Part shown: piece after piece, positions 24,301 to 36,576 of the stretch
How positions within the stretch are numbered: position 1 is the first letter of the stretch
How the letters are laid out: the number at the start of each line of letters is the position of its first letter
NCBI GenBank assembly: GCA_003013855.2
Contig: ML058392.1
Span: forward strand, 2,273,529 to 2,337,528
Length of the DNA stretch: 64,000 bases
Direction of reading: 5' to 3'
Source of the DNA: Liriodendron chinense
Lineage: Eukaryota > Streptophyta > Magnoliopsida > Magnoliales > Magnoliaceae
The notes under the pieces: model-generated
The model's input: the letters and a program-made list of their open reading frames with translations, nothing else
What the model was told of the DNA's origin: nothing
The model's database searches: none
Made by a program: the position numbers and the translations under genes

Positions 24301-26810
24301 ATAACGAACTCGTGCCAACTAGAGTCACTACTGGTTGGAGAATGTGCATTGACTACAGGAAGCTAAACACTGTCACGAGGAAAGACCACTTCCCCCTACC
24401 GTTTGTTGATCAGATTTTAGAACGGTTGGCGGGTCACTCCCACTTTTGCTTCCTTGATGGCTATTCAGGGTACAACCAAATAGAAATTGCCCGTGAAGAC
24501 CAAGAAAAGACTACATTCACATGTCCATTCGGCACTTTCACCTATCGACGGATGCCGTTTGGACTATGTAATGCCCCCGCCACTTTTCAGCGTTGTATGA
24601 TGAGCATCTTTTCTAACATGGTGGGGACCATCCTCGAAATCTTCATGGATGATTTTTCAGTATTTGGTTGTAGCTTTGATGAGTGCCTTAAGCACTTGAA
24701 GTCTGTGCTGAAAAGATGTGAAGAGAAGAACCTTGTGCTCAATTGGGAAAAGTGTCACTTCATGGTTCAAAAGGGAATTGTACTTGGTCACATCGTTTCA
24801 CAAAATGGAATTGAGGTGGACAAGGCGAAAATTGATCTTATCTCTAACCTTCCACCACCCAAAAGCATACGAGATATACGGTCCTTTTTAGGACACGCAG
24901 AATTTTACAGAAGGTTCATAAAGGATTTCAGTTCACTCTCTCGCCCTTTATGTAACCTACTTCAAAAGGAAAATTCATTTGAGTGGAATGAAGAATGTCA
25001 AAAGGCCTTTACCACCCTTAAAGGTAGGTTGACATGCGCCCCAATAATGCAACCACCTGATTGGAGCCTTCCTTTTGAAATCATGTGCGATGCTAGCGAC
25101 TATGCTATTGGGGCCGTGTTAGGCCAAAGAAAAGATAAAAAGCCATGTGTCATCTACTATGCAAGTAGAACCCTAAACTCAGCCCAGGCAAACTACACCA
25201 CTACTGAAAAGGAACTTTTAGCCGTAGTTTTTGCTTTGGAAAAGTTTAGATCCTACTTGATTGGATCCAAGATCATTATATTCACTGACCATGCCGCGCT
25301 TAAGTATCTTCTCTCTAAGAAGGATGCTAAACCACGGTTATTAAGATGGATCCTCCTACTCCAAGAATTTGACATAGAAATACGTGATAAGAAAGGAGTA
25401 GAAAATGTAGTAGCTGACCACCTCTCTCGACTTGTCCTCACCGATTCCCCTGAAATGATTGAAATCAATGACATGTTCCCTGATGAACAACTTTTTGCTG
25501 TTTTCCAATTGCCATGGTACGCAGACATGGCTAACTATCTTGCTACAGGTGCAATTCCTACATATTGGAAAAAGCAAGATAAGGATAGATTCTTCACGGA
25601 GGTGCGGAAATTTCTATGGGACGACCCATACTTATTTAAGTATTGTCCCGATCAAATCATAAGGAGATGTGTCCCAGATGATGAGCAACAAAGTATCATC
25701 TCCTTCTGTCATTCTCAAGCATGTGGTGGCCACTTTTCGGCTAAAAAGACCACAGCGAAAATTCTGCAATGTGGGTTTTATTGGCCCACCATGTTCAAAG
25801 ACACACATGAGTTTTGCAAAGCATGTGAACCTTGTCAGAAACTAGGAGGAATCTCCCGTAGAAATATGATGTCACTCAATCCCATCTTAATTATCGAAAT
25901 TTTTGATTGTTGGGGCATCGATTTCATGGGCCCATTCCCATCTTCTTTTGAAAATTTATACATCTTGCTTGCCGTTGATTATGTTTCCAAATGGGTCGAG
26001 GCCATTCCTTGCCGGAATAATGACCATAAAACGGTCATTTGATTTTTAAAAGAAAATATTCTTTCCCGGTTTGGAACGCCTCGAGTCATCATAAGTGATG
26101 GAGGGTCTCACTTTTACAATCGCCCTTTTGCAGCCTTAATGAAGAAATATGGCGTTACACACAAAGTGAGCACTCCCTATCACCCACAAACTAGTGGACA
26201 AGCTGAGATATCCAATAGGGAGATTAAACACATTTTGGAGAAAATGGTGAATCCTGATCGCAAGGACTGGTCACTTCGACTTACCGATGCGCTTTGGGCC
26301 TACCGTACTGCCTTTAAAACCCCTATTGGAATGTCTCCCTATAGACTTGTCTATGGGAAGGCTTGTCACTTACCTGTGGAGTTGGAACATAAGGCATATT
26401 GGGCTATTAAGAAGATGAATTTCAATTCTGACAAGGCAAGCTCGTTACGCAAACTATAATTGAATGAACTTGCAGAAATCCGGAATGACGCTTATGAGAA
26501 TGCGAGCATTTACAAGGACAAGACGAAGATATTCCATGATAAGAATATTCTTCGCAAAACATTCACGATAAATCAAAAAGTCCTCATGTATAATTCTCGC
26601 TTACATCTATTTCTGGGAAAATTGAAATCTCGATGGACCGGTCCCTACATTGTGCACACTGTCTATCCATATGGGACCGTCGAGCTGTTGAATCCAAGGA
26701 ACGGCAACATTTTTAAAGCAAATGGGCAGCGATTAAAGCCGTTCTTTGAGAAATTCCCGTCAGAAGGTATGTCCATACCCCTGAATGATCCTGTGTATCA
26801 GGATGATTGA
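21363..26810 (+). pseudogene. Athila gag-pol polyprotein, one frame broken by three stops
   Basis: Starts at the ATG at 21363 and ends at 26808-26810. One reading frame holds: gag (about 21600-22160) with an LPKFHGLDSES core and a LACPHHGY-like block; a CX2CX4HX4C zinc knuckle (near 22355-22400); protease with DLGAS at about 23298; RT with FMDD at 24641; RNase H with the CDASDYAIGAVL motif; integrase with an HHCC finger (about 25710-25850) and DDE residues near 25920, 26094 and 26199; and the GPYIV barrel. There is no frameshift in 5.4 kb. The only breaks are TAG at 22167, TGA at 26040 and TAA at 26457. Each sits where family members usually have Gln, Arg and Gln, so each fits one C-to-T change. 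The copy probably cannot move by itself, but its domains are otherwise intact. Confidence 0.93.
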
Positions 26811-27934
26811 TCTCCTAGTCTGATGGAGGTATAGAGTAGTTAGGATTAGGATATTGCTGCTTCTGTTTTTGTTTTTCATAGGTTTGTTAGAAGGAGGAAG
26901 AACTCCACTTTTCACTCTCACAGGTACTATCATTCCTCACTCCCTTTTATTTTCAAATTGCTCTCATGTTTTGCTCATTGCACATCTTTTACATTGAGGA
27001 CAATGCAAGATTTGGTTGGGGGGTGTAGGATCGCTTGGATGAATCCAGCGTTTTGCAACATTTCAAGCAATTATGTGGAAATTTTTCGATTTTTCAAAAA
27101 TTTGAAACTCTTTTGGAAAACACTGGTTCTATGCATTCGAGTTGATATGAGCATAAGAGGAGGAGATATGAAGTGTATAAGGCTGGATGTCTGGAATTCC
27201 TCATAGCATAATGGTTTTTATATGCAAACTCCCCTATTTTGTGATTGATAGAAAATCTGAACACTTTTACACCTAGCTCACATTACACGATTTTCATGAG
27301 TTGAAGGGATTATGTGATTTATGGATTAGCTAGACTTTGAATTAAGGTATTGAGGAATCAGGCCGGGGTACTTTGTCCATCCTTGTCCATGGGAAAATAA
27401 TGAAAGATATGGATTTTTAAAAATCCTATCTAATTTAAAAAGAAAAAAGAAAAGGAAGGATGAAATTGGGAATGTGGAAAAACGGTGGAAAATTCCAATT
27501 AGGGCTACCTACTACCAACCGGGGGATGGTCTACCCGTAACCAAAGCCGGAAATGGGACGTAGTGTGAAAGTCGTCGGAAGGACGGTAAGGCAAATTCCT
27601 GTCATTGGCTTGATGTGGCTCTATGTACCTTGAATTCTATAGTCTACTTGATCTATGAAGAAGATAATCCTAGAAACTCGTGGGATGAATTTTCACTACC
27701 CACACTACGTTGAATTTGTTCAAGTCCTTCTGTTTATCAACCAATCAGCGGGAATTTCATATAAATGCTTATTATGTTTTGAGGATTTATGGTTCCAACC
27801 TTTGATGCCTAATCTTTCTGAATCTTACACTTATGAACCTTGGAATGTATAGAAGGATGGTTTCTGAAAGAGAGTTGAGTTTTGAAGAATGAGATTAGTT
27901 TCACGCATGTTTTGCTCGGGACTAGCAAAATGCT
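26811..27934 (+). other. Athila 3' region without gene; carries an extra polypurine tract
   Basis: About 1.1 kb. No env-like frame is seen. ATTGAGGACAATGCAAGATT then TTGGTTGGGGGGTGT (about 26994-27028) duplicates the GTTGGGGGGTGT found before the 3' LTR. Other parts are AT-rich. Confidence 0.6.
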
Positions 27935-27946
27935 AGTTGGGGGGTG
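27935..27946 (+). other. polypurine tract of Athila element
   Basis: AGTTGGGGGGTG directly precedes TGTTGAGC of the 3' LTR. Confidence 0.8.
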
Positions 27947-29519
27947 TGTTGAGCTCTTAATTGTGTATATTCTAACCCCAATTCATCACTCATTGTGCAT
28001 GGTTTGCATGGTTTATAGATAAACCTAATGCTTGTTTTGTGACTACAGGATTGAGAGTGAACTTCACCCATTTGAAGTTGAAAAGAACATGTTTAGGACC
28101 TTGGATGAAGACCCAAAGGAGGACCGAGGCTAAGAAGGAAGAAAGCAGATGAAAGAAATGAAGAAAATAAGAAGAAAATAAAGCTGACCGGTCGTGACCA
28201 GTTGGCCAAGGAAGCCTGACCGGTCAGTGACCGGTCAGCCATGCATGTTTGGGCACTACTGAAGAGGACCGACCGGTCATGACCGGTCGGTCATTGTTGC
28301 TGGAGAATTGCTGAAGGCGTCCGACCGGTCATGACCGGTCGGACATGCTTGCTGGACCAAGGATGAATAGGCCCGACCGGTCATGACCGGTCGGAGGTGC
28401 TTGCTGGAGTGTTTTCACTTGAGGCCGACCGGTCTTGACCGGTCGGCCATGCATACTGACTTAGAAATTTCTAAATTAAGTCCGAAATTTTCTGCGCTGC
28501 GAAACTCCTACGCAAATTCTAGATTCTTCCGCAGATGGGGAGCCTCCAGACTATAAAAAGACACCTAGGGATTGTTCCTGGGGTATCCTAGAAGGGTTCA
28601 AGCGAGGTTGGAGGCTGTGGAAGTGAAGATTGGAGTTTCACAACTCCTTTTGGTTTGCTTTGCTGTTTTCATGCTTTTTGTAGTTGTTTCATGTTTCCTT
28701 GGATCATGAGCAGCTAAACCTCTTAGCTAGGGCTAAGAGGTGAAGCTTGTAGTGAATCCAAGATGTTTTAATTCGTAGTTAAGTGGTTTTAGTTTGGAAT
28801 TCATGATTATGAACTAAGGTTCGAAGTTTATACAAGTTTTTAATTAATTTTTCTTAGTCTTGTGATGACTCATGGATGTTTGGATGAATTACTTATCTTC
28901 TTAATTTGTTTGCAACGGTATAGACCTGTATGATCCGAGGAATCGGAGTGCGCTCTAGTACTAAGCTCTTCATAAAGGGACTTCAGGCCAAAGTTCTATT
29001 TTAGTTGATTTTCTGGAATATGTAAGGACTGTGCTGGTGATTTGAATCTAGTTCAAATCCTAATCTAGCCTTGTCTTGTGAGAGGACTTGGGGATGGTTA
29101 TGATTGAGAACTGGACCCATAGGAAAGGGGAATGACCTATGCAATTGAGCATGCTCAGCTCAGCCTAGATTGAGTGAATCTTATGCATAGAACTTACATA
29201 TTACAGACTGTTTGGTTTAACAGTTCTATCATCCGACTGGACAGACAGGAATGTCGATTCTAGTTGAGAGAATAAGAAACCACAGCGGATTGAACATCAA
29301 GGATTGCTACAAGTGGATCCTTGAAACCCTAGTACCCTCTTATAATTAATTACTTTCGATTTAATTTAGCTTTTGTTACTCACATCAAACAATCTGATTA
29401 GTAGACTTCAATAGACACTTGTAGATGAATTTGTGAGATCCTACATAGTCCCTGTGGATCGACCTCGGTCTTACTGAGTTTATTACTACATCGCAACCCT
29501 ACACTTGGGGAAGCGAACA
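27947..29519 (+). repeat. 3' LTR of Athila element
   Basis: 1573 bp, about 98.9% identical to the 5' LTR by eye. The palindrome array is at 28186-28448; its first unit has decayed to GACCAGTTGG. TATA box at 28552-28559. Followed by the target duplication CAAGG. Confidence 0.95.
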
Positions 29520-29524
29520 CAAGG

Positions 29525-30798
29525 CTAGCATATGATAAGCAATTAAACAACCTAGCCTAAGCGTGCATATATAATCAAATGATTTAACTAGACAATGACC
29601 TAATCTATGTAACCTATGTAGACTATATGAGAATGGATCATATGAGCTCAAGTCTACACTACTTCATGAAATATATCTTGTGTGTGAATGTGCCTAACTA
29701 GTGCCTAGTATACATTCCTAACAAGCATTCATACTTAAGCAATTAAACATACAATTCTAAGATAACATGGTGCTCAAATCATCACAAACATAAGCATGTA
29801 TAGTGATTCGACTATGGGTTTACTCCACTCCCGGTTCAAGTACTCATCCCTCAAGCACACCGGCATTCACTAGGGAGTTTAAATCAGGTTCCTCCTAACC
29901 TAGGTGTTTCAAATTGGTTCTACCCTACCGGAGGGTTTGATAAGGTTCCTCCCAACTTATGACGGAGATTTTACTGGTTTATCTCTCAACCAGGATGTTT
30001 GCGGGTTCCATCCAACCTATGAGTTTGACAAGGATCTTCCCTACCCTTCAGTTCTAATCCTAGAACCTTGCGTACGCTTTCGCCAGAGGCTCCCCTTGGA
30101 GACTAGATTGAGTTTGTAAATCCAAACTCTCACACTCAATCCTCAATGAGCAAGGAGTGCAATCAGACTCTCACAATGACACTTGTCAGATGAGCCCCTT
30201 GTTTAACGCCATCTTAGGTTGTTTAATCTCCGCTCTCCCATGCTTCAATCGGCTCCCCCGATCGTGTTGCCACTGCGTTGGCAATACTTCAGATCCACTT
30301 GGATAATCACCTTGAATGAGATCTTCTTGAGATGCCCAAGGTGATAGGAGATCGCATGAATTCTCTACAACTAGTAAGAGTTGGTTTCCTAGAGGAATTC
30401 CACCTAATAGGATCTTTAGAAAGGTTTACCTATGATTAATGTACTTAAAATATCTAAAGATCAAAAGACAGCAAGTCCATTTTCACATGAGCTTTGAATG
30501 CCTCATCTTATGATCAAATACACGGAAGATGACTTGGAATTCTTAAGATTAGATGCTAATGATATGGGCAAACAAGGTGACTTCCAATGCACTAAAATCT
30601 CTCTCGCTCTCCAAAAAATCGAGCCAAAATGTTTTATAAAGAAAGCTTCAATGGATAAAAAATGGTTGCCCACGGTTCTTAACTGACCGGTCGGCTAGGG
30701 GTCCATGACAGGTTGAATTTGTTGATCGACTGGTCTGGTTGTGGCCTGGACAATATGTTTGTTGTTGTCCTCATTATAATAATAAATGTTATTACTAT
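29525..30798 (-). mobile_element. SIRE-like copia LTR remnant, part 2
   Basis: On - this matches the copia LTR at 59010-60973. Matching blocks are the CACTCCCGGTTCAAGTACTC region, GAGCACACCGGCATTCACTA, repeated GGTTGAGAGG-like segments, GATGAGCCCCTTGTTTA and the CCGATCGTG block. It is more diverged than the copia element itself. It retains one GACCGGTC unit near 30684 and ends about where the promoter-proximal half of the LTR should begin, so the U3 start is missing. Confidence 0.8.
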
Positions 30799-31437
30799 AA
30801 TGATGGATCTGGTGTATGAAGTGGGTTTCATTTTACGGGGAGATTGACAATGTTAGCAATCTTAGGCTTTGCCCCACACCATAATGTGACTTTCTGATAG
30901 GTATCTTAGCAACATCAACTTTCTGATGCTGATGTTAATGGTGGTGATGGGAGCTCTATCAACATGAACCTTCTAATGATGATGATAGCAATGACTGGAG
31001 CTCTAGCAACATCAAATTTCTGATAGAGGAAACCTGTATTAACTTTGTTCATCTTAAAAACTGATAACCTTGGTGGGAAAGTGGGTACATGCACTAGCAA
31101 CCAGCTCCTAATGACTAGGATTGCAGAATAGTGTTGTTAATGGGCTAAGTTGGAGTAAGTCCAACCAGTTTAATTGGGCTAGGCTCAAGCCTGGCCCTTG
31201 GCCTAAAATCCAAGCTCACGCTAGGTCCAGAAACAACATGGATCTAAGTTAGGTGACGCCTCAGTAGAAAAGGTTGGATAATAATGTGAGTATATGTTGA
31301 AAAATTAATTTGTAAAAAAAAATAGTAAGATCCATTTCAATAAACTAGAGTAGGAGGTACATAACAGATGACGAAGTAAGAGAAACATTACTGTCTGAAA
31401 TGGAAGACGCTGGTGCTGGAAAAGATGATGATAATAG

Positions 31438-32386
31438 TTGGAACGCCTTATCACAAAAAATAGAAGCGACCAATCACATGTCAACCATCACCTTCTCAGA
31501 AGAAGATTTGATGCTAGGGGAAAGAAGCATAGCAGACCTCTTATGGTTACAGGGTATATCAATGACAAGCAAGTAAAACGTATAATGCTCAATAATGGTT
31601 TGGCAGTCAATCTCATGCCTTTAAGTATTTTCATAAGGCTAGGATATAAATGGCCTCAGTTACACCCTAACCTAATGATGATTCAAGGATTCAATCAGGA
31701 TGCCCAGAAAGCATTGAGCACTGTTACGATGATTTTGACAATTGAGAACCTGATCACGAAGATGACATGTCATGTAATTGACGTTATAACAGCTTACAAC
31801 TTATTGTTAGGGAGGCCTTGGATGCATATGGTGCGGGATAATTCCTTTTATATTGCACCAATGCTTCAAATTCTGTCAGAATGAGGTGTAGAGGATTATG
31901 ACCGGCGAAAAGCCATACACAGTTGCAGAATCATTCTTCGTAGATGCTCAATATTATGACGCTTATGCTGGTGAAGAACAAGAAAGCAAGGAACGACCAC
32001 AATTTAAAGGCAGCAACCACGAAATTGTTGAAATATCCAAAGAGAAAGGGGCACAATAGCTAAAAGGCCAAGGACCTAAGGTGTTTGTGGTAAGAAGGCT
32101 GAAGAGTTGATGTCTATCAACCTTGAACTAGAGGAATTATAAAGGTACAGTCTAACAAATCGAAATATTATGTAGACAATAGGCTTCGACTGCGAAGACC
32201 CATCTGGTTTAATTGCTAAAAAAGGAATCTTGATTCTCATAACAATACATGAAAAGCAACAAGAGACGTTTCTAGGACTGGGGGCAGTTTCAGAGACTAT
32301 ACAAATCAATATGGTCAATGGAGCCCTACAGACAGAACTGGAAGACCCGCAAATGGACTCCGTCAATGATAAAGAGGTCGCTTGAT
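31438..32386 (+). pseudogene. Tat-type protease and pol-linker fragment, copy 2
   Basis: Copy 2 of the fragment at 14614-15763. Here the protease part stays open for 148 codons (31438-31884): a TGYINDKQVKRIMLNNG segment, LGYKWPQLHP, then LLLGRPWMH. The catalytic Asp of the D-T/S-G motif is Asn in this copy too, so this change came before the duplication. The part after 32080 (GFDCEDPSGLIAKKGIL ... FLGLGAVSET) is the protease-RT linker. No RT follows; a SIRE-like LTR end and the TGTAACG LTR come next. Confidence 0.72.
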
Positions 32387-32482
32387 CAACCTGGAGTAGC
32401 CCCTGAAATTGTGCATACGGCTCACACTTTGTAAACGTTATGCATACGGAAGCATAAATAGGAGCTTGTAGAACTATGCCTA

Positions 32483-35217
32483 TGTAACGCCCCAGATTTT
32501 TAGAATTTATTTGAAAATTTCTGAAAATTTATTTTAATTGATTATCGTACATTAACTTTGACTTGCGAATGTGGGGCATCTGTAAGAGATCCGATAGCAA
32601 ACCCTTTACAAAAGTTGCTTAGAATAAACGCATGAACAGTATAGAAAAGTTAGATTTTACAAAACTCGCACTTTTTTATAATTACGATAATACTCTTGGA
32701 TCTCTCAATTTGTGATCTGATCAATCGGAGAGGTATTTTTCGAATTTGTCCAAAAGGTAAGCGTAATTTTAGGTTTATAATAATTATGTGTAGATAGATT
32801 TTCAAGTAGGCCCTGTGATCATGGAGATCTTAATCTATGAGCATCCATAGCCGTTGATTGAGGAATGTGGTCGGGAAAGTAACCATATCAAATTGATCAT
32901 CTTAGTGATAAACTCCTAACCTAATATTTGAGTGATTATCTGAGGTATATAGATATGAAATCTTGAGTGCTCAAAATGTGAATGACTCACGTTAACCTAG
33001 ACCCTTGACTTCTATATCACATGATTCCCACCGTTTGACTTGAAATTTTATATCATGCCTATTCATTATAAATTAACCATACATGTCAAATTTCAGCCCT
33101 TAAATCATAGTAGAAGTGGTTCAATTGTCAAATCAGTCCCTTAACACTTGATTTTTATGTCCATCAAGTGAGAAAAGTTGATGGTTAGTTGTAGTCTAAT
33201 ATTTCCCTTCATATGAGTAACTTGGATTGTCTTTATCACGGACCAATAGTGTGATTTGAGTGCCCTACCTTGATAAGCCTCTTTCTTAAGCGCGAAGTTA
33301 TCCCGTTTTAGGAATTAACAAGTTATCAACTCTTCTCAAATCTGAGCCTTTCAATTTACCCACTTCTTACCATCAATCGCTTCTCAAATTTGGAACACCC
33401 CTTGTAATAATATGACTATGAGTTTACACAAAATTTGGACCCCGATCTGTAATCCTACACTGTTGAACTACAAAGCCAGCCCCTTCCTTTTCTGCTAAAA
33501 GTTGGAATTTCAGATCTAGACCATTCCCACCATCAATCAACTATCAAACTTTGTACAATTATTTGCCTATCATGACTACATATTTTTGAAAATTTGGGCC
33601 TTGATCATCAAGCGTAGACCGTTAATTAAGATCAAGCCCATTTCAGCTCCTACTAAGCCATTTTCAAAGATCGGTCAATCTAGAATGTGGATCACCAAGA
33701 AATTTATGTATTCTAACTCTACTCATCGAGCTTGATAAGATGAATGGATTGAAATTGATCAAAGATCACCCAAATATTGAGATTTGAGAAACCCACCTCG
33801 AGAGGTTGTTACACAGGACCTCACGCTCATACCTTATTGTCCATACACGCACGCCCTTCTTTTCTCTTCCCATGTGCATACGTCGACCCCTCTCCATATT
33901 CCTACTACGCACCTTCAAGCCCTTCACCTAACCCTAGCCTCCATGACCCAGAGAAGAAAGAAAGAGCCCATTCTTTCTATCCTAACCGTCCACCTTAAGG
34001 ATCTAATGTGTGGGACCTGTTTTACTAAGCTCATGTGGTTTGTGTTTTGCTTAAACGCCATCTTTCTCGAGATTCTATATCTAGAGTTTCATTTAAAGCC
34101 AAGATGATGATTAATTCCTTCAAGTCATTCATCCATATCATATAGTTGTACAGATACTTTTAAGAATAATTTAACATGGCTCATGTAGATTTTGAATTGT
34201 GTTATTGGCTCATGTAATACGGTTATGATCGTATGATTTGTATTGTAGATCTAACATATAATCTTGTGTTTTATGTTTATAAATGATTGAATGAGATTTT
34301 ATAATTTCTTTATGGGAGAACCATGTGGTGATTTGTCTTGAATTATAATGATTATTTCATGTATTGGATCATTGATGTATATAATGCATTAATGTGCACC
34401 TCTTGTCCCTTATTGATGAGATTACATGATGTGAAGAGATGGAGCCATGAGAAGCGTCTATGATTGGAAAGACAATCTTTGTATGATCATGATTGTATAT
34501 TGGATGGTTACCAAGAGATTCTTATGATCGCATTATGATTGAATGGATTCATAGGCCGTACGTACTAGTATGATTGATAATTTTGGCCATGATGAGCATT
34601 ATTGATTGTTGGAAACATGATAGAATGGGATAAGGCATGAACCTTTATGACATGTGGATCCTCATGAGCCAGGGTTGGTACTATGGACATTACGCCCGAG
34701 CTGTCGGCTTATGCTGGGTTGGTTGTGACTCCCCATAGTGACCATTGAGTTTTATTTAAAACTGTTTTATATGGAAAACACTTAAATAAAGGTCAAACAA
34801 ATTCATGCATTGCACTAGGCTCGACTTGGTGAGCCAATCTCTTTGGGTGTCACGAACGAAGTGTATTGGGGATTTCCCGCTTCTTGCTGTGCACTATCTG
34901 GTGGAAGTGTATTAGGGGTTTCCTGCTTCCATTAGTTTGGTTAATTTTACTCTGGTGACTAGTGGCTGACGGGTGTGTATGGGGTGTCTCAACCTTAGGC
35001 TTCTCGTATTCGTTTAACAGGTATGTATGGGGTGTCTCAACTTGGGCTTCCTGCATTCGTTTAGTCAGGGTACCTTAGCCAGAGCATGCATTCCATACAT
35101 CGCATTAACAAAGATTTTTACTTGGTTATTTTGATTTGATTAAATGATAATATCCTTCTTGCGTTTACTCTGTACCGTTATTATTATCATGATTGTCTTG
35201 GAAGGATATTCCCCACT
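32483..35217. mobile_element. TGTAACG-type LTR, second copy, truncated
   Basis: Starts TGTAACGCCCC at the same GCCTA target as copy 1 and follows it without rearrangement to the Tat-2 junction, where CCCCACT meets TGTTAAAACTAG. The missing ~450 bp should lie beyond the far end of Tat-2, outside the window. Confidence 0.85.
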
Positions 35218-36576
35218 TGTTAAAACTAGAAAAATGTTGAACTCCAAAAGGGCATTTTCCTTGAAATGTGGTGTTTTGTTGCTCTGGGGTTCTGAATAAT
35301 GGAAACATCCATAGACAATCACAAGCATTCATAAAAGTACACAAGGAGAGATATCGCAAGGCGAATTTTATTCCAGAGATCCTGAGATCTTGTACATTCC
35401 AGGCCGTGATCTGGCATGAGCCCTTAATTACATCGAATGATCGATGACCCTTGATTAAAAGGCAAAAGACTAGTCAGCAGGGACTATGGTCTGAGAGTTT
35501 GTGGTCATAGAGACCTGTATTTGTTTTGTTATAGACCGAACCATCTTTGTATTAGTCAGATGTCTATGTCCCATGTTTTGGCCGGAGATCCGGGCTAAGA
35601 CTATCAGGGTTTATGACTGAGAAGGACGACTCTGGGCCTGCGCCTGTCAATGTATGGACAGGTGACCTCGGGAAGTCCACTCTGCAGTTGTGTATACCTG
35701 CGTAGCCCAACCGACGGATGCCGTTTTTAATGGGTAGGGCATCGACTATTGTGTTGTGGCAGTTTATAACAATTATTTTGTAGTGAATTGAAACTCTTTG
35801 GTATGGTTTATCGTGATAACCATAGTCTCGTTTGTCTAGCTTTCGACTCAAATCGGATCACATCTTTACAGTAAATATAAATGATGACATGTTTGCATAG
35901 TTCTGGATGCTGGCGGCGTCTCTTTCGAGAAGTCGTTTCATTCATCGTGTCGAATCAGATTGAACTTTGAAGATGCACAATTCTGCTCATTTAGAGATCC
36001 TGAAACATCCATTTGACCATTCCATTGCGTCCGGAACGCTCGAAATACCCAAAATAGGCTCAAGTGGCACTTGAAAACACTTAAAATTGAGTCCGGTGCA
36101 CCCATGAACATGTTCTGGAATTGGCTGATTTTTTGGGTGCGTGGGACATAATTTATGGGTGCGTGGGAGTCCAACGCACCTTGAAAATACATGTCTGAAT
36201 TATGTTGATTTTACGGATGCGTGGGGTAATTTTCGGGTGCGTTGGGGTCTAATGCACCCTGAAAATACAAATCCGCTTTTTGTTGAATTTTCGAGTGCAT
36301 GAATCTATTTTCGGGTGCGTGGGAGTCCAATGCACCCTGAAAATACAAGTCTGCTTTTTGTTGAATTTTCGGATGCGTCGAGCTATTTTCAAGTGCGTGG
36401 GAGTCCAATGCACCCTGAAAATACATATCTGAATTATGTTGAATTTTCGGATGCGTCGAGCTATTTTCAGGTGCGTGGGAGTCCAACGCACCCTGAAAAT
36501 ACATATCTGAATTATGTTGAATTTTCGGGTGCGTCAAGCTATTTTCGGGTGCGTGCTCACACTTATGATTTTTTAT
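35218..36576 (-). repeat. 3' LTR of Tat-2, promoter-distal part
   Basis: Homologous on - to 8300-9736 of Tat-1. It includes the ATCGAATGATCGATGACCC region and a stretch resembling the Tat-1 ACAGGTCTC repeats (near 35510). It is cut at TTTAT (36572-36576) by Tat-3. Confidence 0.85.
36090..36570. repeat. ~77-bp tandem repeats carrying palindromes (Tat-2 LTR)
   Basis: About five units starting near 36155, 36233, 36308, 36385 and 36463. Each contains GGTGCGTGGGAGTCC, then AACGCACC and CTGAAAATAC, then an AT-rich spacer. A period close to 78 bp keeps frames open, so both strands show spurious repetitive open frames. Confidence 0.88.

Larger units (their letters stand above)
19222..29519 (+). mobile_element. 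complete Athila-lineage Ty3/gypsy retrotransposon (10.3 kb)
   Basis: Two LTRs of exactly 1573 bp (19222-20794 and 27947-29519), TGTTG...GAACA ends, and a perfect 5-bp target duplication CAAGG (19217-19221 and 29520-29524). A tRNA-Asp-type primer site follows the 5' LTR and a polypurine tract precedes the 3' LTR. Between them is one gag-protease-RT-RNase H-integrase frame. By eye the LTRs differ at about 18 positions (1.1%), so the insertion is young. The Athila assignment rests on the gag, on the protease active site DLGAS rather than DTGAS, and on the primer site. It sits inside a SIRE-like LTR. Confidence 0.95.
13974..30798 (+). repeat. first unit of a tandem duplication (ancestral unit about 6.5 kb)
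   Basis: This unit and the one starting at 30799 share, in the same order and orientation, a ~0.6 kb noncoding lead, a Tat pol fragment, the end of a SIRE-like LTR, and a 3.2 kb LTR inserted at the same GCCTA site. Unit 1 then continues through the rest of the SIRE-like LTR and stops exactly where unit 2 begins. Removing the Athila element and its target duplication leaves about 6.5 kb. The shared insertions show the duplication came after the LTR insertion. AATGATGGAT is present at both unit starts. Confidence 0.75.
30799..35217 (+). repeat. second unit of the tandem duplication, truncated
   Basis: Direct repeat of 13974-18630 or so at roughly 93-96% by eye. It is cut at 35217 by the 3' end of Tat-2. 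Compared with unit 1 it lacks 15253-15489, a deletion flanked by TAA on both sides, and lacks the (GA)n growth. Confidence 0.8.

Noticed and set aside
27655..27852. Possible env-like frame in the Athila 3' region
   Set aside because: Only 65 codons, with no signal peptide or membrane segment of note.
29904..30119. Open frame in the SIRE-like LTR remnant
   Set aside because: The region is an LTR on the opposite strand with repeated GGTTGAGAGG-type segments; no homology to a protein.
30682..30798. Host gene exon or promoter between the SIRE-like remnant and duplicate unit 2
   Set aside because: A GACCGGTC unit plus AT-rich DNA; fits LTR remnant and junction only.
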